Assembly: GCA_003342895.1 (NCBI GenBank)
Contig: PTFA01000159.1
Span: forward strand, 1,659,233-1,723,232
Direction of reading: 5' to 3'
Origin: Casuarius casuarius
Lineage: Eukaryota; Chordata; Aves; Casuariiformes; Casuariidae
Length of the DNA stretch: 64,000 nt
Shown here: positions 1-13,319 of the stretch, piece after piece
How the letters are laid out: every line of letters begins with the position of its first letter
How positions within the stretch are numbered: the first letter of the stretch is position 1
Program-made: the position numbers and the translations under genes
The notes under the pieces: generated by a model
What the model saw: the letters and a program-made list of their open reading frames with translations, nothing else
Database searches by the model: none
What the model was told of the DNA's origin: nothing

Positions 1-2160
1 AATTTAATTATCTAGAAAAGGAGAGGGAAAAACAGGTGAGTGAATTAAGTACCTTAATGCCTAACTTGTGGATATCCTGAATCACAGCACTGAGACTTTG
101 TGCTTTAAAAACCTGTAACTTAAGAGGCCATTTCGGTGGCAGGGAAGATTCTTCTGCATTTGTTCTGCACTTGAAATGTTTACGAAAAAAAGATGTACAC
201 TGCCAAAACATTTTCTTATGTTCACTTGGTTCACACGCTTGCTTGTGATCCCACTGTGCCATTAAGCTGTGACAGCTCTGCTCTGAGATCCAGAAGTAGA
301 ACAAGGAGCAAAGAAAGTGGCACGGGCCGTAGGGAGCAGCAGCAGCGCGACGTGATGAATAAGGTTAATTTCCTCAGGAATGGAGGAGAACGTGCTGATT
401 AGACTGGGAGGCTGGGGTTAAGTTGCCTCTTTTCTGTGTAAAACCTCAACTCATTGTTTGAATTTGATCAGGGCATCGAACTTGACACTTCAGCTTTTCT
501 GTCTGTAGTAGCTTTTTAGACTTTATATCACACTGAAAACTATGGCGATGTAAAAGTAAAAATATTATTGTTTTTATCTTGTAAAATGAAGCAGAACATT
601 TAAAATAAAATTTTCTGACTTGTATATTTAAATAAACATAAATATAATGCAATTTTACTTGCTTGCTTAAGATGCATGAGAAAGCAAAGAAAAAAGGGCA
701 ACTAAAACCCAACTAGAGATACGTGGAAATGGCTGCCTCATAAAAATAGCATCCATTACAGAGCATAGGTTGCATTTTCTTTTAATGCTTGTTGTAGTAA
801 GCGACAGTGTTTTTAGTAAAATAGTCATAAATTTTCTTTGCTATTAGTTCTGTTTTAAATAGCGTCTCCCACTTTATTATCCAGCTAGTCGGATCTCAGT
901 ATTTTACAACAATGCAATGTACAACCTCATCAAATTTGCACGGAGGAAGAGCTGTATCTAAAAGTGCCGGACATCCTCATAGTGGGGAAGAATTTAGACT
1001 AAATCAGTGCTAATAAACTAATATAAAACTAAATTAAACTGTTCAAACAGTGTGCTTTTGGCCTCTGCCAATTCGCGGTCTCTCAAGTAAACCCCAGCCA
1101 TAATTTGGGAGTCAGAAGGCCCATTCCCAGCTGGCACCTCGCATGATCTGTGGGCTAAGGGAGCTGACCAATACGGTTGCTTTGCCAGTTGGCCTCAGTT
1201 TCCAGGCAGATTCCCCAATCTGTTTAACTCTCTGGTTTGGATGTTTAGCCCCTGACGTTCTTCTTATGGAGGTGTTCTAATGGCATTTTTGGGGAGAAGA
1301 GATTTCTTAAGCTAACAACTATGGTAAGTTGTCATTTTTTCAGAAGAGGGAAAATGGATGATTAGGCAAAAAGATCTTCCAAAGATTTTCTGTTTTCCAG
1401 ACTGTGGTGCCTGAAATAAGGTTCATACCAACTTTATCAGAGTGCGTACACATTTTTTGGAACACCTCGCTGCCACTGGAGCAGGGTGGCCCCAGTGCCA
1501 CCACAGCAGTCCTTCATCCCCTCCTGGCCCAGCTGAGTACATCCAAAATGTTGTGAGCAAAGGGCGATGACCTGACATCCAGAGCCGCTGGCACATCCCT
1601 GCTCCAGCGGCATCCTTAGGCGCACAGCAGCTCTGTAAATCGTGTTCTGAGGGTAGAAGTTGAGATCAGCCTCCATCGCCTGTTAGCCTCGTTGTTGCAA
1701 GTCCTCAGTGCAGCCCATTCAAGACAGCTTGGTAGGGCTATTTCTGTATCTGAGAACCTGAGATTAACCCTTCTGAGGAAAATGTGCCTCGTGTTTAGTG
1801 CAGTTACAGCATGTGGCATGAGTCTATAACTGAGCGTTCATAATCCACGGTGGTTTGCTTTAGCTAGGTCTACATATTCTACCTCATAGGATCTGTGTTA
1901 TCATTATGACTGTACAGTTAGTCAGGGACTGCACTGGAATACAGTTTTCAATCATGCTTGTGATTTGATTTGGAGAGATTGATAAGATCACAGTGTCAAA
2001 GCTGAAATTTGTCTGGAGGTTGCTATGTTATTCATGCAACAAACTCAGACCTAGGAAGCTACTAAATCAAATTAAGGACATAATTTCTTCTCTTCATTAA
2101 TACCTTCTTTCTTATTCTACCAGCATGTAATAATTTCTGTGCTAGTGACCCATAGGACTC
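1..2160. other. AT-rich non-coding DNA, no gene seen
   Basis: All six frames are broken by stops at the density expected for AT-rich DNA, and the short open frames show no family resemblance. A consensus 5' splice site, CAG followed by GTGAGT, sits at 33-40, so the first ~34 bases could be the end of a plus-strand exon, but nothing confirms it. A patch at about 1,060-1,230 is annotated separately as a possible old repeat. Confidence 0.6.
1060..1230 (+). repeat. Possible ancient MIR/L2-like repeat fragment
   Basis: The stretch carries a run that reads gcctcagtttcc and then ccccaatctg at about 1,193-1,222. This resembles the part of MIR and L2 elements that reads GCCTCAGTTTCC...CATCTGT. The patch is also less AT-rich than its surroundings. 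The match is by memory of the consensus and is partial, so this is a weak call. Confidence 0.3.
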
Positions 2161-2164
2161 CCAA

Positions 2165-2245
2165 GGCTCAGTCCTGCTGGGTGCTGAGTGATCATATTCC
2201 ATCTTGATGTCAGGGGGAGATGAAGGCACTCACTATCTCATGAAA
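2165..2245. repeat. Fossil of short palindromic sauropsid repeat
   Basis: The segment gtcctgctgggtgctgagtg followed by ttgatgtcagggggagatga and ggcactcac matches the layout of a repeat I know from bird, turtle and crocodile genomes: CTGGGTGCTGAGC..., then TTGACTTCAGTGGGAGTTGA, then GGCACTCAGC. The two halves are inverted copies of each other, as expected for a foldback, non-autonomous element. The family name cannot be fixed from sequence alone. No coding capacity. Confidence 0.5.
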
Positions 2246-2990
2246 AATGTACTTTTAATTTGTGTTTCATTTTTGTCCTTTAAATATTTTTCTGGTTTGT
2301 ATTTATACATAACATCTCCAAGAGTGTCAACTACATTGAGATGCTGTAATACAAAAGAAGAAAAGTTACCTTTTCTGGCATTAATTAGGTTACTAAAGCA
2401 AATATGCAGCTGAGCAGCATTTGCTAATGAAAAAAGCTTACGTTAATACAAACCAGTGCATGTCTGAAATAGAATAGAAGTAAATGATCTAATCAGTCAG
2501 ACATTGTTTGCTCCATTTGGAGAGGTCTTGAATTCAATTAAAGATTACAATACTTACTCATTTAAATCTCTATTTATAGGAAATGTTCTTTTAAAAAACC
2601 TACAATGTTAGTGCTTAAATTCGAGTGAGTGCTTCTCAGCAGATATCTAACTAGTGCAATGATATAACGAGACAGATATGATTCTTCCAAAACGTATGTT
2701 GAATATTGTTGTGCGTGATTCTAGACAAATGAGGTCTTAGTGCCTCTGGAAAAAAATGCTTTTTGTTAGTGACTCTGCTCTAAATGAAGGTTTTCCCTAC
2801 TTGGAGGCTGTGTCATATTTTAACAATGGATGTTTTGGTGATGACAGACATCCTAATTATTATACTTGTAAATGTAGATTTTCAAAGGGGAGAAAGGTAC
2901 TCAAAGCCTATCGAATGTCAATAGTAGGTGAATGCCTAATTTTCCTTAGTGCCTTGAAAATCGTACCCCCCTCCCTGATTCTAATACCAT
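2246..2990. other. AT-rich non-coding DNA, nothing recognised
   Basis: No gene, repeat or regulatory landmark is apparent. An open frame of 92 codons on the plus strand (2,756-3,034) runs into the fossil repeat that follows and resembles no protein I recognise. Confidence 0.5.
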
Positions 2991-2992
2991 CC

Positions 2993-3145
2993 CGAGCTGT
3001 CAGCCTTTGTGCAAGGCACTGCATAAACACATAGGAAGTGGCAGCCTCTGCCTCAAAAAGCTTACAGAATAAACAAAAAGTATCAGGTAAGGGGGAAAAA
3101 AAGGGGGGGGGAAATTATTAGGTGGGAGGAAGAAGGAAGTGCAAA
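2993..3145 (+). repeat. Ancient L2/MIR-type repeat fragment
   Basis: The run ggcactgcataaacacatag, then gcctctgcctcaaaaagctt followed by acagaataaacaaa and ggtgggaggaagaaggaagt, follows the order of a widespread ancient amniote repeat: GGCACTGTACAAACACATAA, then GTCCCTGCCCCAAAGAGCTTACAATCTAA, then GGTGGGAGG. Similarity is estimated by eye and the copy is diverged and truncated. An A-run followed by eight or nine G (about 3,096-3,111) interrupts it. Whether the source family is L2 or a CORE-SINE needs a repeat library search. Confidence 0.5.
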
Positions 3146-6100
3146 AGGTAGTGAGGTGTTTTGGTGTAACAAGCTACATGCAGAGTTAGAGCCATCAGGG
3201 AATAATTTACTAGTTTTTGTTCAAGGCTCTTGAAATGAGCCGCCCCTGAGCAGCAGTTGTCCTGTAGGCTCACCAGGTAGACTAATGCACTCTTTGGAGC
3301 AGGCAATTTAAGAACTGGGCTGCCCAGTTTGCCCCAGCTGGGTGACTGGTGCACAGCAAGAACCTAGATGGTGGATGGGAGGTTTTCTCTACTCTGCTCT
3401 TCGCCATTGGCACTTGGGAGAAGCGGTGGCCATCAGCGCTGGAGCTGAGCATCGAGGGAGCCCCTTCACTTCCCCACGCTGCGTGGGCGAAGGCAGCCCC
3501 CTTACCTCCTTCCCACAGCCAAGCAGGCTGCAAGTTCCCGGCTTTTATCCTCTCTGGCCTCTTCCGAAGTGTAATTAGAGAGATGTTATTTTTTTGGAAG
3601 GCATTCTCAAAATTTGGCTTTCTCCTATGCATGAAAATGTGTGAAAATTCATGCACCGAGCATGAAAAGAAATCCCCAGCATAACACGTTTCAAGAACAA
3701 GACTCCTATTAAGGGAATGCATGTATTGCTGACTTTTGGTGAGCCATAAATATGCACTGGGGCTTAGAAATCATGAATTTGGCCTAAGAATGTCATCCAC
3801 TTCATGAAATTATTCAGGAAAATAATACAATTTAAATTTTTTCTTCTGTTACTTTTGACACTTTCTAAAAGGCTCATTTGCAAGTTTTTCTATTCAATTA
3901 CAAAGGCAGTAAACTTTTAAAATTGAAAGTAAAGAAGGAAACTCACATGTTATGTAATTCCAGGAGGCAGAATGTTAAGCAAAACATCAAGTACTGCAAG
4001 GCTTGCAATAAAAACTGCAAGAGTTGGCAGAAGTAGAAAGGCTTCAAAAGGACTTTGAGTATGGGTTTTGCTTGAATTAGGATAGCTCAATCAGGCCTTT
4101 AGTATCTCTTTGGCATGGCTTTGTGGATCTGTATTCACTGGAAATCATAAATGAAGTGATAGTAAATCAAGAATAATATGCTTATTTCTGATCTGTTTCT
4201 AAAGATTTGATTATGACAGCCCATCCATACTGCAGCCCCTGCTCTCATGCATTGGAAACAGTTTCTGAAAGTTGTGTGCTAAATAGCTTTTTTATTTTTT
4301 ATAAGGGATTCTGGCAGTCCTCTTTGTTCTCATCAAAGTGGGTTCTTATCAATAACACTAAGCCATTTAACCAGCAGTTGCAATATGCTATGAGATGATT
4401 GCATATTTTGGAACAATAGGCACTGATTTTTGGTCAAGCAGAATTAAATTGACTTCATATTAAATTGATGTGCTGAAATTTGGTCAGTTGCCTTGGAGGG
4501 TATACGTCAGGTGAAGGGTACGTTGCTTTACATGTATTGAAGCAATGGATTTAAATGGTATTCACCGTAGCAGTAGTAATAACGGGTTAGGCTCAGCACC
4601 TTGCCAGACAATTAAAATCAAGCATATTAAAAAGACAGGGGTGTTTTCCATTGAAATAGTTCAATTTTTAAAATAATGGTTGAGTGCATCACTTTTATGC
4701 AGGTTGGTAAATGTTAATATATTTTACGGAGGCACATTAATCATGAAATCAGTGTAGTTAATAGGAGGAAGAGTATTCTCCGCCTCTCTCTCTTTAATGC
4801 ATTAGTTTACCATTATCTGCTGAATTATTTGTATTATCTGCTCTTATATACAGGAAGTAGATGCTTTCTGTGGCTCTCTACTGCTGCTACTTTTTCCTCT
4901 GGACAGTCACCCAAACCAGCCCACAATTCATTGGCCCCAGTGGGCAAAGCTCTTCCCCAAGGGTCTGGAAAATCACAAGAATTTGTCTCAACAGATGCTT
5001 ACTGGTGTGTAATGAATCCCATAGCTTCAGATATCACAGCCATCAACTTCAACGGTCATGCATGTTTTCTGGATGACAGAAATCAGGGAATCAAAGTGTT
5101 AGGGATAAATCTCATTTGCACTAGAATCTGTATACAAGCACTGCAGGTGTGGAAGTGTTCAAGTGTTCATTTAATTGCAGGCAGAAAGATAGCTAGGTAG
5201 ACAAATCAATGGCTTGAATTTTTCAAATCAGTGCAAGGGAGCTAAGCTTCTAGTTTTTGCTAAGAACGTGGATAATGCAGGCTGTGGGACAGGAAACTCA
5301 ATTCTAAAACAGCTACTGAAGTAGTATGGTTATCAAAAAAGAGTGAATCTTGCTTTATAGATGGAAAATATAGTATGTCTTTACCAAACTTTCAATTTTT
5401 ACTTAAAGCATATATATGAAATGTAATGAAATCTTTAATACATTTCTTTGCATATTAAATAAGGAAAACTTTCTAGTTTAAGAAATTTTTGTCCATATTA
5501 GACCTCTCTTGATCCATGAATGTGAATTATGGAATTACCGGACTTCACATTATCCATACAGTTAAACTGCAGTGTTGTGCATGGACAGTATTATAAGAAA
5601 TGAGTCTGTAAATAAGCTAAGGATTGATTTTTGTCTTCTCTGGTTCTTATGGCTTTATACTACAGATAGTACTACATATACAGCTCAGTTTCTGTGAAGT
5701 GATGTGAGGTTACTTTGGGACACTAATAGTCATTCATATCATGCTTATTTCTGCAAAATCCTGAAAGCACTTTTGTTAGCTTCAGAGAGAGCTGAAAATT
5801 CTTTGCATATGTTGGGGCTGAACTGTGCAGGGTCTGCCTTCCTCCTGCGGCTAATCTGCATGCAGCAGTCCTGTGGGCCATAATGAGGAAGCGCAATGTG
5901 AGTAATTGGGACATGTCAACAGCCGATTATAGGTCACTGTTACTTAAAGATTTGCTAGGGCATCAGGACTTGAAGGCTCCTTTTACTCGTGCCTCATTCT
6001 GGCCATGTGCCAGCTCAGCATTGCTGAAGGAACGGGGATAGGAGCATAGAGGAATGACTGAAAGGATACCGTGACACCAGAGATGTCACCTCTACTGCGC

Positions 6101-9000
6101 AGCTTTCAGTGCTGTGAGACAACCACTTCAAACAATACGGTGATGAGAAATTACAGACGGGACTCATCTGCAACCTACAGCTGTTTATGCTGCTCCGATG
6201 ATACAAAAAGCCAATAAATCCTGTCTAATTAGTTAAAGAACTCTGGTGGTTTTGCGTTCCTCTGGTTGCCGATGAATCTTTTTGTAAAAGCCAAAACCCA
6301 AAAAAATATTATATTACATTAAAAAAGAAAAGAATTAACACATGATAGAATGGTTTTCTTACTTTCATGGTTAGCATTTATTTAAAGAATTTCAGATACT
6401 TTTATAAATGAGAGAAATTCCATGACAAGAATTTGTTTTTGAACACAATTAAGTTTACAAGCATGTTACAACTAGCTAAATACAGAATATTACCTGAATT
6501 TTGTGATACTGCCATGACCAAGCATTAAAAATGCAGGGACTTCAGAGTTAGTGATACTTAAAAGTAAATGCAAGTATGTACAGGTGTGAAAAGGCAAAAT
6601 TAAAGCTTTGAAATTACATTGTAAGGTAAGAAAAGATGTGAAAATATTACTAATGTTTCATTTCTAAAAAAAATTATTGTATAATCTGGGACCATAATTA
6701 TTCCCTATTTGCCACTGCCAAATTTTCAGATTTGGCATATATAACTATTGCATGTCAATAACCAAACACATTTAGCTATCTTTGAAGATGATTTTGACAT
6801 ACTCTCATTCTTCATTTCCTTAGGNGTGTTGATGTGGGTTGAAAGAAGCATATATAGATTACATCTCAATTTGTTCACTGAGGTGGCCCTGAGCTTCTCA
6901 GAGGTCTAAGAATAGTCTGCCCTAAGGGACTACCCTCTCCAAAGAAGGAGGATCAGAAGGGTGGACAGCAGCCACTGCTGGGATGCTCTTAACTCGGTAG
7001 CCAATGCCAGCTGCCATGCCGCATCCCCCAGCCCCTTTCTCTATGTCATCTACAGCAGCCCACCTGACTTTCTGAACCTCTGATGTGGACAATGTGGCAA
7101 GGGCTGTTTTCCTGGCCTAAAGTTGATCTAGTGGTCTTATATATAAAACAAAGCAAGAAACCCACACCATTGAGTGTTTTATGAGTTTTTGTTTAAATTC
7201 TACTTTTTTAAATCTCTCCTTTTTTTAGTTTCTTCTAATTATATTTTAGTTCATTCAATTAAACAGTTAAAATATTGTTAATGCTGACATTCAAGTACCA
7301 TCTCTAAAAGTAAAAACAGGATACCGTGAACACTAAAATTCCTGGGTATGTTTTCGTATTTGCTATCTGATCACCTCTGATTTTCCCATTCTCCTGCAGA
7401 ATATTTGCATACTGAATATTGTATTTCAACTTGGAGCACTGAAGTTATGTAAATAGGGTAGATTTAGAGATATAGTATTTAGCACACTTGTGTTTTGGGT
7501 TGGGTTGGCTGATTGGCTTGTTGTTTTCAAGCAAGGCTTATGTGATCACATGGTTTTCTGTCTGTCCTTCCTAACAAGTATCGAATCCCTTGGCCAATTC
7601 AGTCAACTCTGTCCTTTCAGAGGCATTAAGATCATACAGAAAGCAATTGCATGAGCTCTGATGCTCTACTGGTCTTCTGCTGTGTGTTGCAGAGCCACAT
7701 TTTCCACTGGTTTTCTTTGTGTTTGAAAAGCAAAGATTAGGAAGAAAAACAAATTGAATGTGTGTTTAGGATGGGATTTTCAAAAGTTCCTTCAAACTCA
7801 TTGATATTCATATATTACATCAATGTTTTTGAAAATCTTACCCTAAGTCATTTCCATATAGTTACTAAAATAGAATATGTCTAATGTGTTAAGTTACTTA
7901 CTTGAAAGATACATGTGGTTTTGTGCACATAGGCTTGCCGTTGAACTCCTAAATAATAGGTATTGTCATTAGCCATGTAGCCAATAGAGAATTTCTGCCC
8001 TAAAACCTTCTTCTCACTCAAGCTCGTAGAGTAAGAACCTCTGTTAGTTGTGGTCAGCAGGCGTTAGGGAGTTACAGATCCTGTAGGCGGTTTGTAGAAC
8101 GCTGGCCACCAAAGGCAAATCTTGCCCAATTTCTTGGGAAATTATAGGTGTAAAAATGCCCTGCTAGTTCATGCATTCTGGGGAATGTGCAGACCTAATC
8201 AGCAATTGTACTTCACATGTGACATACAGTCCAGCCAAGACAGACTTCTGCCTGTCTGAGTGGCCTGTTTTATCTTTAGATCTGCTATAGATTAGGCGCA
8301 TGAGGTACCATCCAGCCCGTGTGTTATACATTTGGTCGCTTTAGACATGCTGCAAAGTCTAGCCTTTTACAGGTATTACCTGAGAGGGAGCATGGAGGGG
8401 ACCTTCCCTTTTTCACTTTGTGAATTGCTATTCTGACTTGGCAAAAGAGTTTTAAAGAATTAACAGAAACTTGGAACTTCCTCTCGCTGGCACCCCTCCA
8501 TCGACATCCTCTCTGTGTTGTTGTTAAATGAGAAAGCTGAGTGGAATAGATCTTCAGTGCCTCTGAAAGGATGCTAAGCCATGCATTTTCTATTAAGCCA
8601 GTGGGATTTGTCTAAAACCTTAAGCAGTGCTTTGAAAGTGCACCCCGCAGCATGTCTGCAAGGGGAAAAAGTGTTTGTAAATTAAATTACAATGTTGTTA
8701 GTATCCGAAGAACCTAAAGACGCTCGTCTACATTGTTGATTAATTGGTTGCAAATCAAAGTTGCTCTTCAAGTTCACTTCGGGGGAAAAAGGATCTAAGG
8801 CCACTTGCAGCTTCAGTTTTGTGCTTCTTTCATTTTCAAATGACCAAACTCATTTATTAAAAACTTTGCTTTATTATGTTTTTCTTTTTAATCCAAATTG
8901 GTATCATCTAGTCTCAAATTCTGGCCCACTGCAGTTTTTAAATATGGTGAATTTTAATTGTCAAAATAGAGAACATAATCTTGATAGCCACATTTTTCAT
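3146..9000. other. Non-coding DNA with one GC-richer patch
   Basis: No exon, RNA gene or clear repeat was found. Open frames here, such as 146 codons on the minus strand at 3,282-3,722, have no recognisable domain and overlap a counter-strand frame of similar length. This marks a stop-poor GC-richer stretch, not a gene. A patch at about 6,880-7,125 is clearly richer in G+C than the surrounding AT-rich DNA, with no open frame to explain it. A single unresolved base lies at 6,825. Confidence 0.55.
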
Positions 9001-9471
9001 AGCATGCTTTTTTCCTAATATTTTGCTCATATCATGTTAGCACTGTAATATTTCAAAAACATCCATTTGCATAATATGACACATGGTATCTAATGGTTGC
9101 TGTTCCTACTCACACTCAAATTTAGTCAGTGATTTTGGTATGAAAAACATTTCACTCATCTTTAGAAGACTGTCTTCAAACCACTTTCTTTGGAAGAGCC
9201 CTCTCATATTAAACAGTACTTATTTCTGTCTCATATTCTGTATCTGTCAGCTTTCCCCCTCAATACCTCTCAGCCAATTAAACAAACATCCTTATATCAA
9301 GATTAAACTGAAACTGGATTGTCTTACCCAGCTGGAACAAGAGGAGGTTGTAGATATAGTGACCCATAACTGCACGTTTATCTAGCTGTTAAGCATTTTT
9401 CTACATTTTAGCTAACTGAAAAGGCTTGGGCTTTACAGTAACTACTTATTTTCAGTAGTCTTGCACTACAG

Positions 9472-9560
9472 AAATCTTTGTGTCGTGCCTGAGAGCTACT
9501 GTTCTCCTGACAAAAGAAAGCCATACTCATTCAGTTCCCTCATCACTAATTGAAGCTGTG
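9472..9560 (+). other. Low-confidence candidate exon, 89 nt
   Basis: A usable acceptor (cttgcactacag, ending 9,471) is followed 89 bases later by a donor reading GCTGTG then GTAAGT (GT at 9,561). One frame is open throughout (it reads ...RATVLLTKESHTHS...), but the peptide resembles nothing I know. The pyrimidine tract is short. Random pairs of this quality are expected in a window this size, so it could easily be a pseudo-exon. Confidence 0.12.
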
Positions 9561-10737
9561 GTAAGTCCAAAGAGCTTCATCCACAATTCGCTTTGGTGGA
9601 TGTCTATGACTACAGTACTGTGTGTTTTATATACTTGGCTCACACAATTTCCTTTCGGAGTGCACATCATAATAAATTCTATTTCTTTACTTCTGTGTGT
9701 GATTCGTAGGAGCTGAGGGACAGGTAGGTGGGAGTCTCTTCTCCCGGTGGTAGAAACTCAGAGAAGGCAGCTATCACTAATAAAGCATAACTTAAATGTG
9801 GGGCTATGCTGGCAGACCCCCAGTATACTGCAGTAAAGTTTCAGTTCTTCTGCAGCAGTAAATGTGGTGCAAATTATGATGGCAACTGTTTCCATATTAT
9901 ACATATGAGTGGTTCGTGGGTTAATTACTGCAGGCTGCAGTGCTAAATATGCTTTATGTGTGGCTGACAAGGGCCCATATAAGATAGGACATTCTTTTGT
10001 GTTTTGTTAAATGTCAAACATGAATCAAAACTTTTCAAAACATAGGTTGTGTACTGAGATATTGTGTACTGAGGTTTCCCCTAAATATGAGTGCAGAAGT
10101 AACCTGTGAAGCATTTCTGCTCACTTCATACTTTTACGAACAAAGTTTCATTCACAGGCATGCCTGTTTCATAGACTGCGGATCACTGTCTTTAATGAGA
10201 TAACTCTTGGGACCATGCTTGTTAATGAGTTAGTATGGACGGTTTATTCAAAAAACATTTTTTCCCTCCCTGTAGTTAGTACCAACATCCTATGTCTGTC
10301 TTAAATCACAAAATAATTATTGATTTATTATTTTCATTTAATCTGTTTGCTAAAGTTGTTTTTAAGTATGTGATTTCATTTGGTATTCAGCATCCAGCTC
10401 TAGTAGCTGATACACAAGTTCTGTTTAGGTAATGGTATTGCTTCAGACTTAACTATTCTCTTGTAGTTATGTGTCTGTGTTATTTCATAAGTTCTAGGAA
10501 TTAGAGAATTTGAAATTCTGTTTTAAGTAATAATATACTGCCTGCACGCAAAATGTCTTTGCATTCTTTTCCTTTCTCTTAACCACACTCTGTTGAAATG
10601 TTCCTTTCATTGTATGGGTTTTTCTAGTCTCTATATGCACATATATATGGATGAAGTTAGTAGATTGGAATTTTTTAATGGAAAGGTGAACACTAAATTC
10701 TCTGAAATGACTTAAGGAAGAAACCTGTGACACTCAC
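9561..10737. other. AT-rich non-coding DNA
   Basis: Nothing recognisable except a short direct repeat, tgtgtactgag, at about 10,049 and 10,064. No gene seen on either strand. Confidence 0.5.
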
Positions 10738-10779
10738 CAGTTTCTCCCAAGAGAGAACACAGAAAATGCACAAGGGCAT
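10738..10779 (-). other. Candidate 42-nt microexon (minus strand)
   Basis: Read on the minus strand, a long pyrimidine-rich tract (cttctcttccttttcctcaa) ends in GCAG. It is followed by 42 bases and then a consensus donor, AAACTG with GTGAGT. The length is a multiple of three and all three frames are open; one reads MPLCIFCVLSWEKL. Both splice sites are strong, and the size suits a frame-preserving microexon or a non-coding RNA exon. No neighbouring exon was identified and the peptide is not recognised, so function is unknown. It could be a chance pairing. Confidence 0.25.
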
Positions 10780-12809
10780 CTGCATTGAGGAAAAGGAAGA
10801 GAAGGACTGAAATTGTCCCATAGATCTAACTATACTGCTCTCTTCTTGAAATGTGCATAAATCCGAATTGAAAAATAGGAGCCTTTTCCTTAAAATCCAA
10901 TCTGAAGGATGGGATGATATACTGACCAACTAAAGAAAAATCAAAGACCTAGGTTTGTTTCCTGACCTGGGGAGACTTATACCATCTTCCTCCAATTCAT
11001 CTCTTCACTTGTAAATTAACTGAGTATTTCCCTGCCATGAGGTGATGGTGGGGTGTGGATAAAATCTATTAATGGCTTTGATGTGTTCAGATGGATTATT
11101 AAGGATTATGTCTGTATGTGGAAACACGGAAGTGGAAATACCAAGTTTTAGGAGAACTCCTATCAGGTAAATTAGAGGAAGTTCTGGTAAGAGCAGAAAT
11201 GCGGTGGGAGGAAGTCTGTGTGAAGAGATTGCATGGTGCTGACATACCCTCAGATCCTGGAAGAAGAAAAGTTTGTGTGAGGAACAAAACATTTGAAGGT
11301 ATAATGAACTCTATTATTTTGCTGCATCTTTTAACCTAGCTACTTAGTAAATGTTTGGGGGTTTGTGGGTGGATTCTGTCAAGAAGAGAGACTGAAGAGG
11401 TTGACAGGGTTGTTGAAATGCCCATCAGCTTGCATGAGGTTTTGCTCAGCCCCCAGGATAATACTATAAATATACCGAACACATTTATTCTGACATTTTT
11501 GAGCTTTAAGAAAAGGGATGAGGTCAGAATAAATGGACTTAGACATATTTTAAATGACACTTGCATATTATTTTCAGGTTTTTAAAGCAGGGTATTAGTA
11601 TCTGTGCTGAGCAGACGCTGTGATAATGTTGGGAATAGCAAGAGTGAGACTCTGATGTCAGCATAGCCGTAGTTGACTCCACTGACTAATAGATTCAGGA
11701 GCTGATCTGCTGCTTTTCTTTTCCTGTCCAGATTCTGCTGTGACTTTCACAGATGTGCTAGCGTCAATAAGAATACACCTGTAAGAGAATATTCCTACTT
11801 CCTCCAGTGTGCTTCTGATCATATCTTTGGGAAAAGTAGTTTAGATCCAGCCTCCATGTTTTTACACAAGGCCATGAATTCACTAGGATTAAGTGTCTGG
11901 GAGTCTTATTTAATGCTTTAGAGAGATCCAGCTAGACTGAATGTGTTCAGTAAAGCTGATAATTCCTTACATTAATACTAAGTCTTAGTTATTTAATTCC
12001 AGGCTCCCAGAAGTATACAGTCTGAATGCATTTTCTCTAGATGTGATGGACTTGCTAATTAATTGATTTAATCAATATCTAAACATTATCAATACTTTTG
12101 TATAGCATGAAATAGTGCAGAATAGCAATGGTAGCTATGTGTGTGTTGCCTTCCTGAAAATACAAATAGTTGTGTATACATTTGAGTTCAGGCAAATTTG
12201 AAAACGAAACTGCTTCAAAATGACAATTCAGACAAGACCAATGTTTTAAAACTGTTTTTGGTGGATAATATTCAGTTAATTAGACATAAATTTGCAAATA
12301 GCTGTGATCAGCCCAATGTTTTCAATTAACTGTCTGAAAAGCTTAACCAATCTGTTGCAGCAGTACCTTCTTTGTGATATTAGCTGACCTTAACACTTAA
12401 ACCTTTGCAATAGTTTTTATAGTGCTATGAGTCCCTTCAGAAATAGAGACCATTACATATTATTTCAGTGTTATACATGTAATATAAGCATTTAAAGAAA
12501 ATCCTACAATGTGGGGCAAAGTACTTAATTTAACATCTTCATTTATTAAAAGTGGCTATCAACTTGCTTACCCCATGAATATATTAAAGTGCTTTGTTTT
12601 TCCATACGAGGGAGTTAGCAGATGTCTGACATGATAATTCCACCATATGGCAATTTCATTTTCTTTTTAGTGCAATATTAAAATGATAATGATGAACACA
12701 GAGTAAAATTGTTAATCTTAGTAGGTGAAAGTTGTGCCAGATGTTTAAGAAGCGTTATTACCATAAAATGGTTATGCTCAATTTTAACTTGGTATAGAAT
12801 ATTACAAGA
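10780..12809. other. AT-rich non-coding DNA, nothing recognised
   Basis: No repeat family, exon or RNA gene could be recognised. Overlapping short frames on both strands at 11,000-11,590 look like random frames in a stretch with few stops. Confidence 0.5.
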
Positions 12810-12905
12810 GGCATATTGTGGTTTCCACTCTTAAATCCTGGATTGACAATGAAATGAGCTAGATGACCTAATAGGACTAAATGACTTGTGAATTGCAAGA
12901 CTCTG
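12810..12905 (+). repeat. Degraded CR1 LINE 3' region
   Basis: The order ggtttccactcttaaatcct, ggattga, then gagctagatgacctaatagg matches the tail of old CR1 elements, where a segment like TCTTTAAATCNNGATTGGATG precedes GACTAGATGATCTAATGGTCC. The match is diverged. No reverse transcriptase frame remains. Confidence 0.4.
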
Positions 12906-13319
12906 ATAATGGTGAAGAAAATAGCTCTATTCAAGGGATGTTAGAAAAGCTTACAGGGGTGAATACTGTGTTGTATGATAATAGTAAGCAGAAGAGCTAA
13001 TACATTGCCTCTGTATTTCTTTGTTATTAGGAGTTAACTGGATGATGTTCTTGGTCAAATTCAGTGTTCTGTTTTTGACAGCTGGAAGTATGTTCTTCAT
13101 CACTGCACTGTAGAAAGGAGAGGTATTAAATATGGTATTGGACATAGCAGGATCCTCTCTTTCATATTGTTCCTATTCATCAACAGCTACTGTAGACCTC
13201 TCAACATCAGGGTAAAGTATACCATTTGTCTTATGTAAAGTGTATCCCTGCATGTTGATGATAAGATGAGAAGTCTGAGCTGTGAATTGTTGAAGGTTAG
13301 GAGAGCATTCTAGGAGAGC

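Noticed and set aside
3282..3722. 146-codon minus-strand open frame
   Set aside because: It overlaps a 111-codon frame on the opposite strand, has no recognisable domain, and lies in a short GC-richer patch with few stops.
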